From Leishmania infantum JPCM5 (Eukaryota > Euglenozoa > Kinetoplastea > Trypanosomatida > Trypanosomatidae): a stretch of DNA of 64,000 bases. The DNA lies in NCBI RefSeq assembly GCF_000002875.2, contig NC_009420.2, positions 1,226,467 to 1,290,466 of the forward strand, given 5' to 3'. Positions 1 to 9,093 of this stretch are shown here, in pieces (position 1 is the stretch's first letter; each line of letters opens with the position of its first letter). The notes under the pieces are model-generated. The model made no database searches. It was given only the letters and a program-made list of their open reading frames with translations, and was not told the DNA's origin. The position numbers were made by a program, and so were the translations under genes.

Positions 1-465
1 ATCGGCGATGCGCTCCGATTCGCGAGTGCTCTTCAGAACGGCAGCATCCACGCCGTCTTTCGTGATAAATTCCTTCATTGCCTCTGCGTCCGTCAGGATG
101 GGGTATCCGAAGTCCATCGACTCATCGATGATGCCCTGCAGAGCAACAAAGTTCTCCTTGATCCGCTTTTCGTCCAAGCCCTCGTAGTCATTTTGGATGT
201 GCTGCAGCAGCCGTGCACCGTACTGGAGACACATGAGGCAGTTGACATTTGAGTCGGACACCATCACGACGTACAGCTCCGTCAGCTTAAGATGAATGAA
301 GCACATGCGTTTCACAATGTTGACAGGGCAACGGTCAACCTGCTTTGTAGAGATGATCTCACTGCAGAAGGTTTCGGCTAGCGACCGCACAGAGTTTCCA
401 GCCCGAAACGTCCGCGAGAGCACCACGTCTCCGCGGGAGTTCAGGAACATCAAAACTGATAGCAT
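1..465 (-). CDS. Clathrin adaptor complex mu (medium) subunit, N-terminal part; AP-2-like
   Basis: The 155 visible codons give an N-terminal longin-like domain opening MLSVLMFLNSRGDVVLSR, followed by a conserved stretch ending DFGYPILTDAEAMKEFI near residues 125-140. This is the pattern of adaptor medium chains, which sit in the core of heterotetrameric coat adaptors and recognise tyrosine-based sorting signals on cargo. The C-terminal mu-homology domain lies beyond the window edge, so the gene is cut at position 1. The DFGYP element followed by a long FI helix reads most like AP-2 mu; AP-4 mu remains possible. AP-2 is retained in Leishmania but lost in African trypanosomes (family knowledge). 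The ATG at 463-465 is preceded by a pyrimidine tract and AG near 560. Confidence 0.85.
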   Translation of the reverse strand, partial: MLSVLMFLNSRGDVVLSRTFRAGNSVRSLAETFCSEIISTKQVDRCPVNIVKRMCFIHLKLTELYVVMVSDSNVNCLMCLQYGARLLQHIQNDYEGLDEKRIKENFVALQGIIDESMDFGYPILTDAEAMKEFITKDGVDAAVLKSTRESERIAD

Positions 466-926
466 TGCTTGCTGCAAGGCCGCTGCTTCGCCTGCAAGCT
501 ACAGCCCAATGATGCAATGAGTTTTGTGTACGTAGGATGTGATGTGCGGTGCTCCCATACTATTCAACAGAGGGGATAGGGGGGAAGGGAGGCGGAGTGC
601 AGGGAGGAAGGCCTTGACAAACAGGGCATGAGAGGAGTTAAGACAGAGGAGTCGGGAAAGGAAAAGGGAGGAGGCACAGCACAAACGCCGCTTCGCGTGA
701 CGTAACACCACTGTGCGCGCACTGAGCAAGTTCGCCCTCGCTTTTAGTCGGGTCTGCAGAACAGTTGCATGTCTTTCTCACGCACTCATCTCGGAACGCA
801 CACACACACACGTGCAAACACATACGCACACGGCTCCAAATACGCGACACCACCAACAACCATAACTGCACGCGCGAAACATAGTAGTAGCTGCTAAGAG
901 CAGATGCAAAGTGTCTGCGCGGCTCG
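466..926. other. Intergenic stretch between SF3B6 and adaptor mu
   Basis: No coding region supported. It contains a purine-rich plus strand (pyrimidine-rich transcript) at 562-660 that fits a splice-leader acceptor for the adaptor gene, and a short CA-rich patch near 795-830. Confidence 0.7.
560..619 (-). promoter_or_regulatory. Putative spliced-leader acceptor for the adaptor mu gene
   Basis: On the minus strand a C/T-rich run of about 50 bases ends in the first downstream AG at 561-560, about 95 bases ahead of the ATG. This is the standard trypanosomatid trans-splicing layout; the exact site is inferred. Confidence 0.55.
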
Positions 927-1283
927 TCACTCTTTCGGCTCATCAGCGGCATGTGCGACGTCGGCAATGTGTTTCTTGTATTCCGCCTGCATCTCCCGCT
1001 TCCGCTTCCGCCGTTCGAGGGCCTTTTTATCTCTCTCTTCTTCGTACACAGACACTCGAAGCACGCGGTCCTTGCTGAGAGCGTACTCGTTGAGTGCGCC
1101 GACTGCATTATTTGCGGCCTCACATTGCTCGTACACAACAATGGCGCAGCCCTTCGTGATGGAGGATGACCCGATACGGATTTGCTGAATACCCCCGTAG
1201 GCGCCAAAGAGGGAGTACAGGTACTCACTGGTGCATTGCTTTGAGGGAATACCGGTCACGAGCAGGATGCGCTCATCCGGCAT
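927..1283 (-). CDS. SF3B6: Splicing factor 3B subunit 6 (p14/SF3b14a-like), RRM protein
   Basis: This 118-residue protein carries one RRM. RNP2 is ILLVTGIP (residues 6-13) and the RNP1 region is GCAIVVYE (about 45-52), followed by a basic, lysine/arginine-rich helix and an acidic tail. The spacing, including FGAYGGIQQIRIGSS, matches p14 of the U2 snRNP SF3b complex, which contacts the branch-point adenosine. It would act in the nucleus in trans-splicing and the few cis-splicing events. Length agrees with the family (about 125 residues in animals). An open frame continues upstream to 1529, but that part lies over the pyrimidine tract and acceptor AG near 1320, so the ATG at 1281-1283 is the start. 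Confidence 0.88.
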   Translation of the reverse strand: MPDERILLVTGIPSKQCTSEYLYSLFGAYGGIQQIRIGSSSITKGCAIVVYEQCEAANNAVGALNEYALSKDRVLRVSVYEEERDKKALERRKRKREMQAEYKKHIADVAHAADEPKE

Positions 1284-1874
1284 GGCTGCGGCGCGGACGC
1301 TCGCGTTGCGTGAACTAGCTTGAGAGCACGCCACAGAGGCAGAATACAAAAAAGCAAGTAGGGGAGGGGGAGGCTGATTCAGTAGAATAGTGAGACACAA
1401 GAATAGGCATAGCATGCAGCTGCGGCGTGTGTGTGCACGCTGGCAGACCAAGGGTCGAAAACGAGCAAGCCGCATAATCAATTGCGATAGAGTGTTGTTT
1501 TGGAGGAGGGTGGGGCTGCATATGCTCACGTAACAACGGAACTGCGCAGTTACTGACGAGGAAACGCTTCGAACTCTCGCGTTTTGATGAGTTGAACGTC
1601 ATTTCAGCAGTCACCCACACGCAACCATGAACACAAGAAGCCATGCGTGACACAGAAGCACGACGATACTTTTCACAACCACACAAACTCATAAATGCAC
1701 AAAAGCGCGTGCTGGAGGAGTGGACGTATCCACATCACACACATCACAGACAACAACAACAAAGAAGAAAAAGTGCCTTTGGTATAATAAGGAGAGAAAA
1801 ACATAGAGTGAGAAAGCAAAGCCACCTTTGATGCATTGCGTCTTATTGCATTTTTGACTGTTCATTGCTGCCGA
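1284..1874. other. Intergenic stretch upstream of SF3B6
   Basis: Holds the SF3B6 pyrimidine tract and, farther up, the 3' UTR of the PEX22-like gene, with A-rich sequence around 1740-1830. No gene seen. Confidence 0.7.
1319..1374 (-). promoter_or_regulatory. Putative spliced-leader acceptor for SF3B6
   Basis: A long C/T tract on the minus strand (about 1374 to 1332) is followed by the first AG at 1320-1319 and a second at 1316-1315. The ATG follows 32-36 bases later, which excludes the upstream in-frame extension from the mRNA. Confidence 0.6.
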
Positions 1875-2504
1875 TCACTCGAGGTCGACGGCAATAGCTT
1901 CCACAGAAGGCACGCACGCCACATTGCTCGCGACAACGCCATCGCCGCCGACGAGGACTAAGGTCTGAATGACGCGCTTCAAGAACGCTACCTGCGCTGC
2001 ATTGTTTGTGATCAGGAGGCTCGGGTCGATCTGCCGCGTGAAGGCTTCGTATCCCTTTTCCGTGGTGCAGAAGAGGACGCGATGACGCTCGATTCCATCA
2101 ACTGCCTTGACGAGATTAAGGATCTGCCTCTTGTCGTCGGCATCACGAATGCGGCACATCAGATACACCTCCGAGGAAAACGCGTAGAACCGGAGAATTT
2201 CCAGCGCTTTTCCCTGGGCTCTCCAGCCCTTGCCGTCGTACAAAACCTCCCATGCGATGCAGATCTTCTTCCCAACGAACGCCTTCTGCTTTATGCGCAT
2301 CATTGCATCACATGTTTCGCCGGCATCGCGGGGTGCACTCAGAGGCCGCCTTGCAGAGGTCGGCGGCCGCTGCACAGGCCCTTTTCGCCTGTAGAAAATG
2401 TACAGCGACACAGCACCTACTACGATGGCAACCAGTGTCGTGGTCGACACAGGTAGCCGCTCAGACACCTCCTCCAGGAAGGATCGACGGATTACGCGAA
2501 CCAT
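1875..2504 (-). CDS. PEX22: PEX22-like peroxin (glycosomal PEX4 anchor)
   Basis: A 209-residue protein with one N-terminal membrane segment (about residues 20-37), a basic linker, then a soluble domain. Residues 141-161 read HRVLFCTTEKGYEAFTRQIDP; plant PEX22 has the closely similar pattern VLFC-TE-GR-SFVRQLEPD as I remember it, and the segments before (SEVYLM) and after (long hydrophobic helix) also fit. PEX22 anchors the ubiquitin-conjugating enzyme PEX4 at the peroxisome, here glycosome, for recycling of the import receptor PEX5. The frame is open to 2663, but an acceptor AG at 2542-2541 favours the ATG at 2502-2504. Identification rests on motif recognition, not on a search. Confidence 0.7.
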   Translation of the reverse strand: MVRVIRRSFLEEVSERLPVSTTTLVAIVVGAVSLYIFYRRKGPVQRPPTSARRPLSAPRDAGETCDAMMRIKQKAFVGKKICIAWEVLYDGKGWRAQGKALEILRFYAFSSEVYLMCRIRDADDKRQILNLVKAVDGIERHRVLFCTTEKGYEAFTRQIDPSLLITNNAAQVAFLKRVIQTLVLVGGDGVVASNVACVPSVEAIAVDLE

Positions 2505-2975
2505 AATGCTGTTTACGTTGTTAGCAAGCTCTCCCCCTTTCTGCGTGATGTGGAACGCCGTCAAAGGAGTGTCAACAACACAGCGAAGACAAACCATAGA
2601 GAATAAGGGCAGGATAGAGAGAACAGAATGAAAGCTTCGCCTTTCCAGCAAGGTTGCGCGCACTGCACCAACATATCGCCGAGCTTGCTCTCCTGCTTTT
2701 CACCAGACAAGGGCTTGAACCTTCTGCCGTCACCAAAGCGTGGTGGAAAGGAGGCTAGAGGAGCGGGGAGCTTGCGGTTGTTTCCAGCAAGTGGACTTAG
2801 GCGGTGAGGATAAAATGCCCTTGAACACGCCGCCTACGATCTGTTACTAGTGGTACGCAACAGAAAAGCGCGAAAAAAGAAAACAGCTACACAATTCACT
2901 TGAAAGTGTGTCGGAGAAGAGAAGCTAGTGATTTGTTGCCCCATTTTCTTTTTAATGAGAAATACGACGTGTTTT
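2505..2975. other. Intergenic stretch between cullin and PEX22-like gene
   Basis: Contains the PEX22-like splice acceptor region (2541-2625) and the cullin 3' UTR. No gene or strong repeat seen. Confidence 0.7.
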
Positions 2976-5096
2976 TCACGAACAGTAGAAGTAGCAGTGC
3001 GCCGATTCACCTCGCGTTATCAACCCTTTCTCTATCAGAGCGTCTATGCGCAGCTTAACATCCGCTCGTGTAGGGGAGCATACATCCCGCAGCGCACTTT
3101 CGATGGCGCCGCATAAAGTTTGGTAATCCATACTGTTATGCTCTTTCAGGAGCTTCACGATTGTGGCATCCAGGCTCATTGTTCGTGCGCCATCCATGCC
3201 TTTGCGAGTGGCGGTGGAGGCGCCACCGCCGTCGTGAGCCGACTTCTGCACCCCTGCACTCACTTTTACCTTCGGCTTCGAGGAGTAAAAGTTACGATTA
3301 AACCTAAACTCCGTTCCGTTGCGCTCGGCAAGACCAACGTGGCAAAGGGTGTTGAACTGAGTAAGTACCTCGTCACAACTGAGCGCACCTTGTCGAGCGA
3401 CGACTGCAACGCTCAAGTTTTCATCCGAGTTCAGTGCCATGATACTGTTCACAAAATGAGTGTGCGCCGACACATGGTACGCTCTGCCAGCATGGCAAAG
3501 CTGAAAAGCAATCGAGCCCAAACTCATCTGAAACACGAGCTTCCGACCATTGTGGCGCCGGCGGTAGTAATCCTGAAAAACGCGCTTGCACGCTTCCATG
3601 CTCTGCGGAATGCTAAGAGGAATGTTGGTGTACTGCGGCCACAGACCGCTTGTCAAAACAAGGACATCGAACTCTAGGGGAGGGGATATCTTTTTCGTCT
3701 TCATATCTGCTATCAGCTTTTCCTGCGCAGCCGTGGCACTGCGGATATCCTCAACCATTTTTTGAAATCGATTCACCACACTTGATCCGTAGATGTTGAA
3801 AAGGCGGTCAATAAAGAGACACTCCATATCCACCGCGTGCGGCTTCGCGTAAATCAAGCGAACTGCCAGGTGACTTCGAAACGCCACTTCAAAGGCCTCA
3901 AGATCAGGCGTCAGCTGCAAAATAGTAAGAACATTGTTTCCTACTGTGCTCACAATATCATCCTTGCCTTGCCGAATACCGTTGTCGTAGTAAACCGAGA
4001 GGGTTTCCATAAAGCGCGTATCATTGCCCAAGACGTTGCGAATAACACGTAAAAATGGTGACGGGCTATGCCCTTCTTCCGATGGAAAGAGGCCGTCAAG
4101 CGCTTTTGCCCTCTCAATCAGTTGCAGCATCTTTTGTACCCCTGGAAAAGGAAAGGTGCTTGTGTCTCGATCGTTTATGATGTCCTCGCATTTCTCTTTC
4201 AGTACATGCGCAATAACGTCAGTGACGTCCTTCTCCCGCTTCATCGCACAGAAAACCTGCACAAAAGTGGAAATGCTGGCTACATCCCACTCCTCCAGCA
4301 TCTGCACCAAGCCTGTCGGCCCCGTCAGCATTTCATTTACAGATGATGGATCGCTGAGAACGAGTGAGGAGTAAAGTGCGCTTTTCAGCTTGTCCAGTAG
4401 AATGTAGAAGAACGTATCGGCATACTTGTGGCTCTCGCTACACACAACGTTCTGTACCCACTGCAAATAACCGCTAGTGGTGAGAGCCTGCTTCTGCTGC
4501 TCCCCTTGCACAACATACTTATCGACCATTGCATCGACGAAGGGGGTTTCCATGCAACGTGCAAAGTACTTACTGCCTTCTGCGGTGTATAATTCCTGGC
4601 CAATGTCCCGAATCGTGGACTCTGCGGCAGGCACGTGAATCAGCTGCTTGATGGAGGCAATCAGACACGCAGAGACTTCAGGATTGCCTAAAGTAGAGGA
4701 GCAAAAGATACGCTCGCCAAGATGTTCGATGGAAGAATGATGGCAGGCGTACATATAGTTCTTGTTGAAGTACAAGAGAATGTTGCTGATTTGGCTCACG
4801 GAGTCATTGTAGTCCTGCCACTCACGCAAAAAATCGGCAACATACGTTGAAGAGCCATCGATTCGATTGACGATGATGGAAACTTGGGCAAAAAACTGTT
4901 CTTCCAGCTGCTCCAATACGAGGCTCCCGTAATGTGCTTGGCACAACTGAAAAACAGAGTGGTGTATTCTCTGGAACGAGTTCTTCGACACCTCTTTTTT
5001 GAAAATGCAGCGTATTGTCTCCTCAATAATACTCCACTTGTCAGAAAAGGTGGAATACTCTGCCATGCGCTTTCGACTCGACACCAAACTAGACAT
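2976..5096 (-). CDS. Cullin-family E3 ubiquitin ligase scaffold
   Basis: A 706-residue protein with the full cullin plan: helical cullin repeats over about residues 1-420; the cullin-homology region beginning around FDVLVLTSGLWPQYTNIPL and including YYRRRHNGRKLVFQMSLGS; and a C-terminal winged helix with TIVKLLKEHNSMDYQTL then VKLRIDALIEKGLI. The lysine in TIVKLLK is where NEDD8 is normally attached. Cullins hold a substrate adaptor at the N-terminus and a RING protein at the C-terminus. The N-terminal helices look closest to the CUL3/CUL4 type, but subclass is not certain. The gene looks less GC-rich than its neighbours. A second ATG lies at 5064-5066, and a short upstream ORF overlaps the first ATG, so initiation at residue 11 is possible. 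Confidence 0.88.
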   Translation of the reverse strand: MSSLVSSRKRMAEYSTFSDKWSIIEETIRCIFKKEVSKNSFQRIHHSVFQLCQAHYGSLVLEQLEEQFFAQVSIIVNRIDGSSTYVADFLREWQDYNDSVSQISNILLYFNKNYMYACHHSSIEHLGERIFCSSTLGNPEVSACLIASIKQLIHVPAAESTIRDIGQELYTAEGSKYFARCMETPFVDAMVDKYVVQGEQQKQALTTSGYLQWVQNVVCSESHKYADTFFYILLDKLKSALYSSLVLSDPSSVNEMLTGPTGLVQMLEEWDVASISTFVQVFCAMKREKDVTDVIAHVLKEKCEDIINDRDTSTFPFPGVQKMLQLIERAKALDGLFPSEEGHSPSPFLRVIRNVLGNDTRFMETLSVYYDNGIRQGKDDIVSTVGNNVLTILQLTPDLEAFEVAFRSHLAVRLIYAKPHAVDMECLFIDRLFNIYGSSVVNRFQKMVEDIRSATAAQEKLIADMKTKKISPPLEFDVLVLTSGLWPQYTNIPLSIPQSMEACKRVFQDYYRRRHNGRKLVFQMSLGSIAFQLCHAGRAYHVSAHTHFVNSIMALNSDENLSVAVVARQGALSCDEVLTQFNTLCHVGLAERNGTEFRFNRNFYSSKPKVKVSAGVQKSAHDGGGASTATRKGMDGARTMSLDATIVKLLKEHNSMDYQTLCGAIESALRDVCSPTRADVKLRIDALIEKGLITRGESAHCYFYCS

Positions 5097-5130
5097 TGAA
5101 AACGCAAAGCGTTCTTTTGCTGACTGACAT
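5089..5130 (-). other. Upstream ORF overlapping the cullin start
   Basis: An ATG at 5128-5130 opens a 13-codon frame that stops at 5091-5089, past the cullin ATG (5096-5094) and in another frame. It is present in the mRNA only if the acceptor at 5139-5138 is used. Confidence 0.45.
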
Positions 5131-5955
5131 CACAGAGCTAGTATTCAATATGAGAAAGAAAAGTTCACGGACTAAAGCGAAGAGCAGTTTCTCCTTAAAG
5201 CACAAAAACAAACGAGAAGGAGGTTAGAGCAAAAGCGAGAGCACTGGCTGTTGCAAAAGGGAGTGCATCCTTTTCTGAATTGCTCGTGCCGGCACGAGGT
5301 ACGGGCGTGACAATATATGCGAGAGCACATACTGTGCAGCGCGGCTGAGTAGGCATAACAGACTGCGAGAGTCGTTAACTAAATAAGCTGATGGTTTCAC
5401 CACTGGTACTGTAAGGAAACGAGTTCAGTGCCAACACAGTTGACCAGATGCTCGTAGCCTGTTTACTTTTTTAATCAGTATTTTGTTGTTCTTCCCTTTA
5501 CCACATTAGTGAAATGCTTAGATAAATATATCGATTAACAACAAAAGCAACGATGTTAACGCGCCTTAAACTGTTAGCAACACCAAAAGAAAACAGATAA
5601 CATGCTACCTTTTACCTGCGTTGTGGTTTCCACTAGCATCCCCCGCATGGGATCGAAGAGCGCGACATGGAAAAAAAGAAGGACTCTTGCCAGGAGCCCT
5701 GCTTCAGTTCTTTTTTTATTTTTACTGGTTTCACAACTTTCTGCTTTTGCCACCGTCAACAACCATGCATTACAAGAAGCAAAACTTGCCTTTGTGTTTG
5801 CTTTCCAGGCACATCCGCTAGAAAACAACAACAACAAAAAGGAAAGCGGCGACACAAGCTAAGAGTGCGATAAACCGACAGACAGTCCCCATCACACACG
5901 CAATCCAAATTGCTCAGCACAGTGTGTCAAATAGGGATGGCATGTGCTTAGCGCA
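5097..5955. other. Intergenic stretch between fibrillarin and cullin
   Basis: Holds the cullin 5' region (pyrimidine run and AG at 5138-5166), a perfect 16-bp palindrome at 5283-5298, and an AT-rich zone (5450-5560) that is probably fibrillarin 3' UTR. Short open frames at 5570-5870 show no coding character. Confidence 0.6.
5283..5298. repeat. Perfect 16-bp palindrome
   Basis: CTCGTGCC is followed directly by its reverse complement GGCACGAG. It lies in non-coding DNA between fibrillarin and cullin. No function is assigned. Confidence 0.6.
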
Positions 5956-6873
5956 TTATTGCTTCGACTTCTTGACAGGGCGATACACGCCAACAACTAC
6001 AGCGTGGTCGCGCTCGAATGGCTCAAGAGACACCTGCTCCAGCGGCTTCAGCTTGTCCTTCTTCAGCTTGTTCAGCTCCGACGCGATGACTACAGGGGCC
6101 TCCAGGGTGGAGTCAATGCAGTTAGCCTTGATAGAGATTACATAGTGACCACCATTCTGCAGAAAAGCTTGTGCATTGAGTGCAAGAATTCGCGCTTGGT
6201 CTGGCTGGGCGACATCCATGAAAATGCAATCCACCATCGGCACAAGCATACGGTACTTCATGGGGTAGCGGGCATCCTCAATAATGGGCACAATATTCGG
6301 GCGGCGCTTCGACATCTCCACTAAATCACGGCCTACACGGTGCGAGAACTCCACAGCATACACCATTCCCTCCGGGCCCACAAGGTCGCTCACATGGCTG
6401 ACGGTGGTACCCGTTGCACCGCCGAGGTACAGCACCTTCGAGCCGGGACCCATGTGAATGCTACTCACACCAGCGTAGATGGCGGAGGCCAGCTTGGAGC
6501 GGTAGGGGTTCCACAGACGGTACTCCTTCTTGTCATCACCTCCTTGCGTTGCACCCAGCTCGATACGCTTCTCGCCATAAACGGAAATACCAGGCACCAT
6601 GTTCAGCGTGCAAAGAGAGTCGGTCTTGGCCTTAGAAATGAACACGCCAGGATGCAGCATGTGTGGCTCCACGATAACCTTGGCACCCGCACCACCGCCG
6701 CCACGGCCACCACCGCGACCGCCTCCACGGCCACCACCGCGACCGCCGCCACGGCCTCCGCCACGCGCGCCGCCGCGACCGCCGCCACGGCCTCCACCAC
6801 GCGCGCCGCCGCCACGGCCACCGCCGCGACCGCCACCGCGGCCACCACCGCCACGTCCAAAGCCACCGCGCAT
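5956..6873 (-). CDS. NOP1: Fibrillarin (rRNA 2'-O-methyltransferase)
   Basis: A 305-residue protein. Residues 1-63 are almost pure RGG repeats (GAR domain), followed by the fibrillarin fold. The SAM-binding motif I is [18 protein letters not shown] (147-164), followed by [12 protein letters not shown] and the acidic strand [14 protein letters not shown]. Fibrillarin is the catalytic subunit of box C/D snoRNPs and methylates rRNA ribose in the nucleolus, an extensive process in trypanosomatids. Length and order match the family. The GAR stretch is encoded by a GC-rich, nearly repetitive run at about 6685-6870 that can slip in assembly, so the exact repeat number is uncertain. Confidence 0.96.
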   Translation of the reverse strand: MRGGFGRGGGGRGGGRGGGRGGGARGGGRGGGRGGARGGGRGGGRGGGRGGGRGGGRGGGGAGAKVIVEPHMLHPGVFISKAKTDSLCTLNMVPGISVYGEKRIELGATQGGDDKKEYRLWNPYRSKLASAIYAGVSSIHMGPGSKVLYLGGATGTTVSHVSDLVGPEGMVYAVEFSHRVGRDLVEMSKRRPNIVPIIEDARYPMKYRMLVPMVDCIFMDVAQPDQARILALNAQAFLQNGGHYVISIKANCIDSTLEAPVVIASELNKLKKDKLKPLEQVSLEPFERDHAVVVGVYRPVKKSKQ

Positions 6874-7720
6874 TTTCGACTCTTGTTTGGCTTGCGAAGC
6901 TTGAAAGAATACTCTCTGTTATGTTCACATGGGATTATTTGTTGATCGGAGAGCATATCACACATTTGAATGCAAGAGAGGTGCAGGGAAGAATGGAGGA
7001 AACACAGAGCGAACTAGAAAGTCTTCATAGAAGCTGTGTACCTGCCTGTGCAAGCAGTTCTATTTCGACGGACTTTGAATTGCATGAAGTTTCTGCGTTT
7101 TGGCTGACCTTGACATCATAGAGATCCATGCATGGGTCAGCGTTCCAGTGAGCACATATAGGAATTTGCTATTGCTCTTGTGCACATGCACCTTGTTTCG
7201 CCCCAGGGTAATATAATCACGTGCGATGGGCTGGGAAGCGGCGTGTCAAAGCGCTCATGTACCACGAAGGCCCGTTTCCGATGTAGAGAAAATGCGCCAG
7301 CGCAAATCAACTCACTGCCGCACCTCTCCGAGTGCGCTTGCGCGCGCCGGCTTTGTCGTTCGCGGCGTCCGGGCTTTTTTGTTTCGGGGCCCTGGCGGCG
7401 CTGGGTGAGGTGGTGGTTCGGGCTTTCCTCCGGCGGCCGCCCCCCCTCTCGCCGGGGTGAGGGGCGGCGGCCCCTTCCGGGCCCGGGCCCTAGGGCCCCT
7501 TTGGGTTGGCCCAGGGGCAGCAGCGGCGCGGCCCCCGCGGGGGCCGGGGGTTGGTTTTCGTGGCGGGGCGGCAGGGTGGGGGGGTTCCCGCATGCCGCTT
7601 TGTAAAGGATGCCTTTCTTTTTTCCGGTTTTGGGTAAGGTGTCGCGCCGGTGTTTTCACAGCCTATGCGCCAGGGCGCGGAAATTTGAGTGTTAGCGCGT
7701 GGACGCGATGTGTCCCTGCG
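6874..7720. other. Intergenic stretch with extreme GC block
   Basis: Between LipB and fibrillarin. About 7370-7600 is very rich in G and C, with long G and C runs, unlike all other non-coding DNA here. The rest is ordinary. No gene is supported, although all six frames are fairly open in the GC block because stop codons are rare there. Confidence 0.6.
7370..7600. other. GC-extreme low-complexity block
   Basis: Runs such as CCCCCCC and GGGGGGG, plus nested palindromes (GGGCCCTAGGGCCC at 7485-7498), give a composition that differs sharply from the flanks. It may be real UTR sequence able to fold tightly, or a low-quality assembly patch. Confidence 0.6.
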
Positions 7721-8518
7721 CTAAGGCGTTGAAATGCCGGCGGCATCTATTACGCGCTCGTGCCAGTCCGCGTCCGCGGACAAGTCCACCAGCTGCGGCG
7801 CAGCGCGGCTCGGCGGCTGGTGAAGACTTTCGATGAACTTTTGCAGCAGAACTGGCGCTGTTGCCTGCACCAGCGGTGACGACTCGGTGATGCCGCGGTG
7901 CTGCATTTCGTTGCTGAGTGATGTGGCGCGCCGGTCCGGCAGCTCACACATAATTATGTCGTCGAAGAAGTGCAGATCGCTTGCGACGTTGAGACTGGCT
8001 CCATGCATGGAAACCCAACTCCCCAGCTGTAGCCCGATGGCGCCGAGCTTCTGCGCCGGGATGTCTTTGTACTGGTCAGCCCATACCCCAGTCTTGAATC
8101 GATGTGTTGGTATGTGGTACATTGCAGCTGTCTGAATCATTGCCTCTTCCAGTGCCCAGCTGAACCACTCAATCGGCGAGCGTGGCTTCCCCGCTGTGCA
8201 ATCTTTCCACAGAAGTTGGATGTTGACGATTGGGTACATGGTGAGCTGTCCAGGGCCGTGGTAGGTGATACCGCCGCCTCGCCGCGTCTTGACGACGTCG
8301 ATGCTGCAGTGCGGCGGAAGCCCGTGAGCGGTGTCACGTCGACCTACGGTGTACACAGGGGTGCTGTGTTCCACTAGGATTACGACATCCGGCAAGAGCG
8401 GCAGCTTCGACTCACCGCGGCGCACACTCACTTGTCGAGCGATCTTGGCGTTGAATATCGTTTCTTGTAGGCTCAGCACACGCAGGTACTCGCGCTTGCC
8501 GATGAAAAATGCCTTCAT
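7721..8518 (-). CDS. LIPT2: Octanoyl-ACP:protein N-octanoyltransferase (LipB/LIPT2)
   Basis: This 265-residue enzyme moves octanoyl from acyl carrier protein to lipoyl-domain lysines, the first step of mitochondrial lipoate synthesis. Visible signatures are VEHSTPVYTVGRR (49-61), RRGGGITYHGPGQLTMYPI (79-97), KLGAIGLQL with the catalytic lysine at 157, MHGASLNVASDL (171-182), and IIMCELPDRRATSL with the catalytic cysteine at 191, aligning with the PCG cysteine of bacterial LipB. The frame extends to 8704 but its upstream part is a proline/histidine shadow of CA repeats, so the ATG at 8516-8518 is chosen. The short N-terminus shows no clear mitochondrial presequence; a tryptophan-rich insert at 112-122 follows the core motif. 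Confidence 0.92.
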   Translation of the reverse strand: MKAFFIGKREYLRVLSLQETIFNAKIARQVSVRRGESKLPLLPDVVILVEHSTPVYTVGRRDTAHGLPPHCSIDVVKTRRGGGITYHGPGQLTMYPIVNIQLLWKDCTAGKPRSPIEWFSWALEEAMIQTAAMYHIPTHRFKTGVWADQYKDIPAQKLGAIGLQLGSWVSMHGASLNVASDLHFFDDIIMCELPDRRATSLSNEMQHRGITESSPLVQATAPVLLQKFIESLHQPPSRAAPQLVDLSADADWHERVIDAAGISTP

Positions 8519-9093
8519 ATGGACCACAAAGGTAAGTGGAGGACTACTTTGTGTGCATGTGTGTGGGGAGGGAGGTGGTGGTTGTGTGTGTGTGTGGGGG
8601 TGGGAGGAAGAGCCGAAGTCGGTGACGATAGGGCACGAGATAGCGAGGAAGGCTGCACGGTTGCCGCTGCCCTTGGCATGGTAATATGCAGATGGGTTGA
8701 CCAAAGGGCGCTGACGAAGTTATCACAGGATCAACTCTCTCCTGCATCCTTGCAGAGACACGGGAGAGCGCAGTGCGTGCGTGCTTGAGGCTGCTAGCAA
8801 CCCAATGCAGCCACACAGGCAAAGCAAAGGACAGAAACGAAAAACAACGGTAGCGTGCACTTCCTCTTTCTTCCTTGCGTACATCGCGCCCAAAGACACA
8901 CACTCATGCACACCCAAAATGGAATCAGCTGAAGCGATTCAACCAAAAACAAAAAAGCGAAGCGATCACGCGGTATATACATCGTGCTCTACGTGGTTCT
9001 CTGTTGCCCTCTTTGGATGAGGTGGCTGTCCTTGACGTCGTTGATCGGGGTCGAGGATATGACTGACGTGGACAGCGCACAACATTGTCTCCT
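8519..9093. other. Intergenic stretch upstream of LipB
   Basis: A GT-rich plus strand at 8550-8610 gives a C/CA-rich pyrimidine stretch in the transcript that can serve as LipB acceptor region. The rest is probably the 3' UTR of the thioredoxin-like gene. No gene seen. Confidence 0.65.

Noticed and set aside
6599..6904. Proline/arginine-rich plus-strand frame
   Set aside because: Mirror image of the fibrillarin RGG region.
7180..7732. Long open frames in the GC-rich block
   Set aside because: Stops are rare because of composition; Pro/Gly/Arg/Ala-only translations on both strands.
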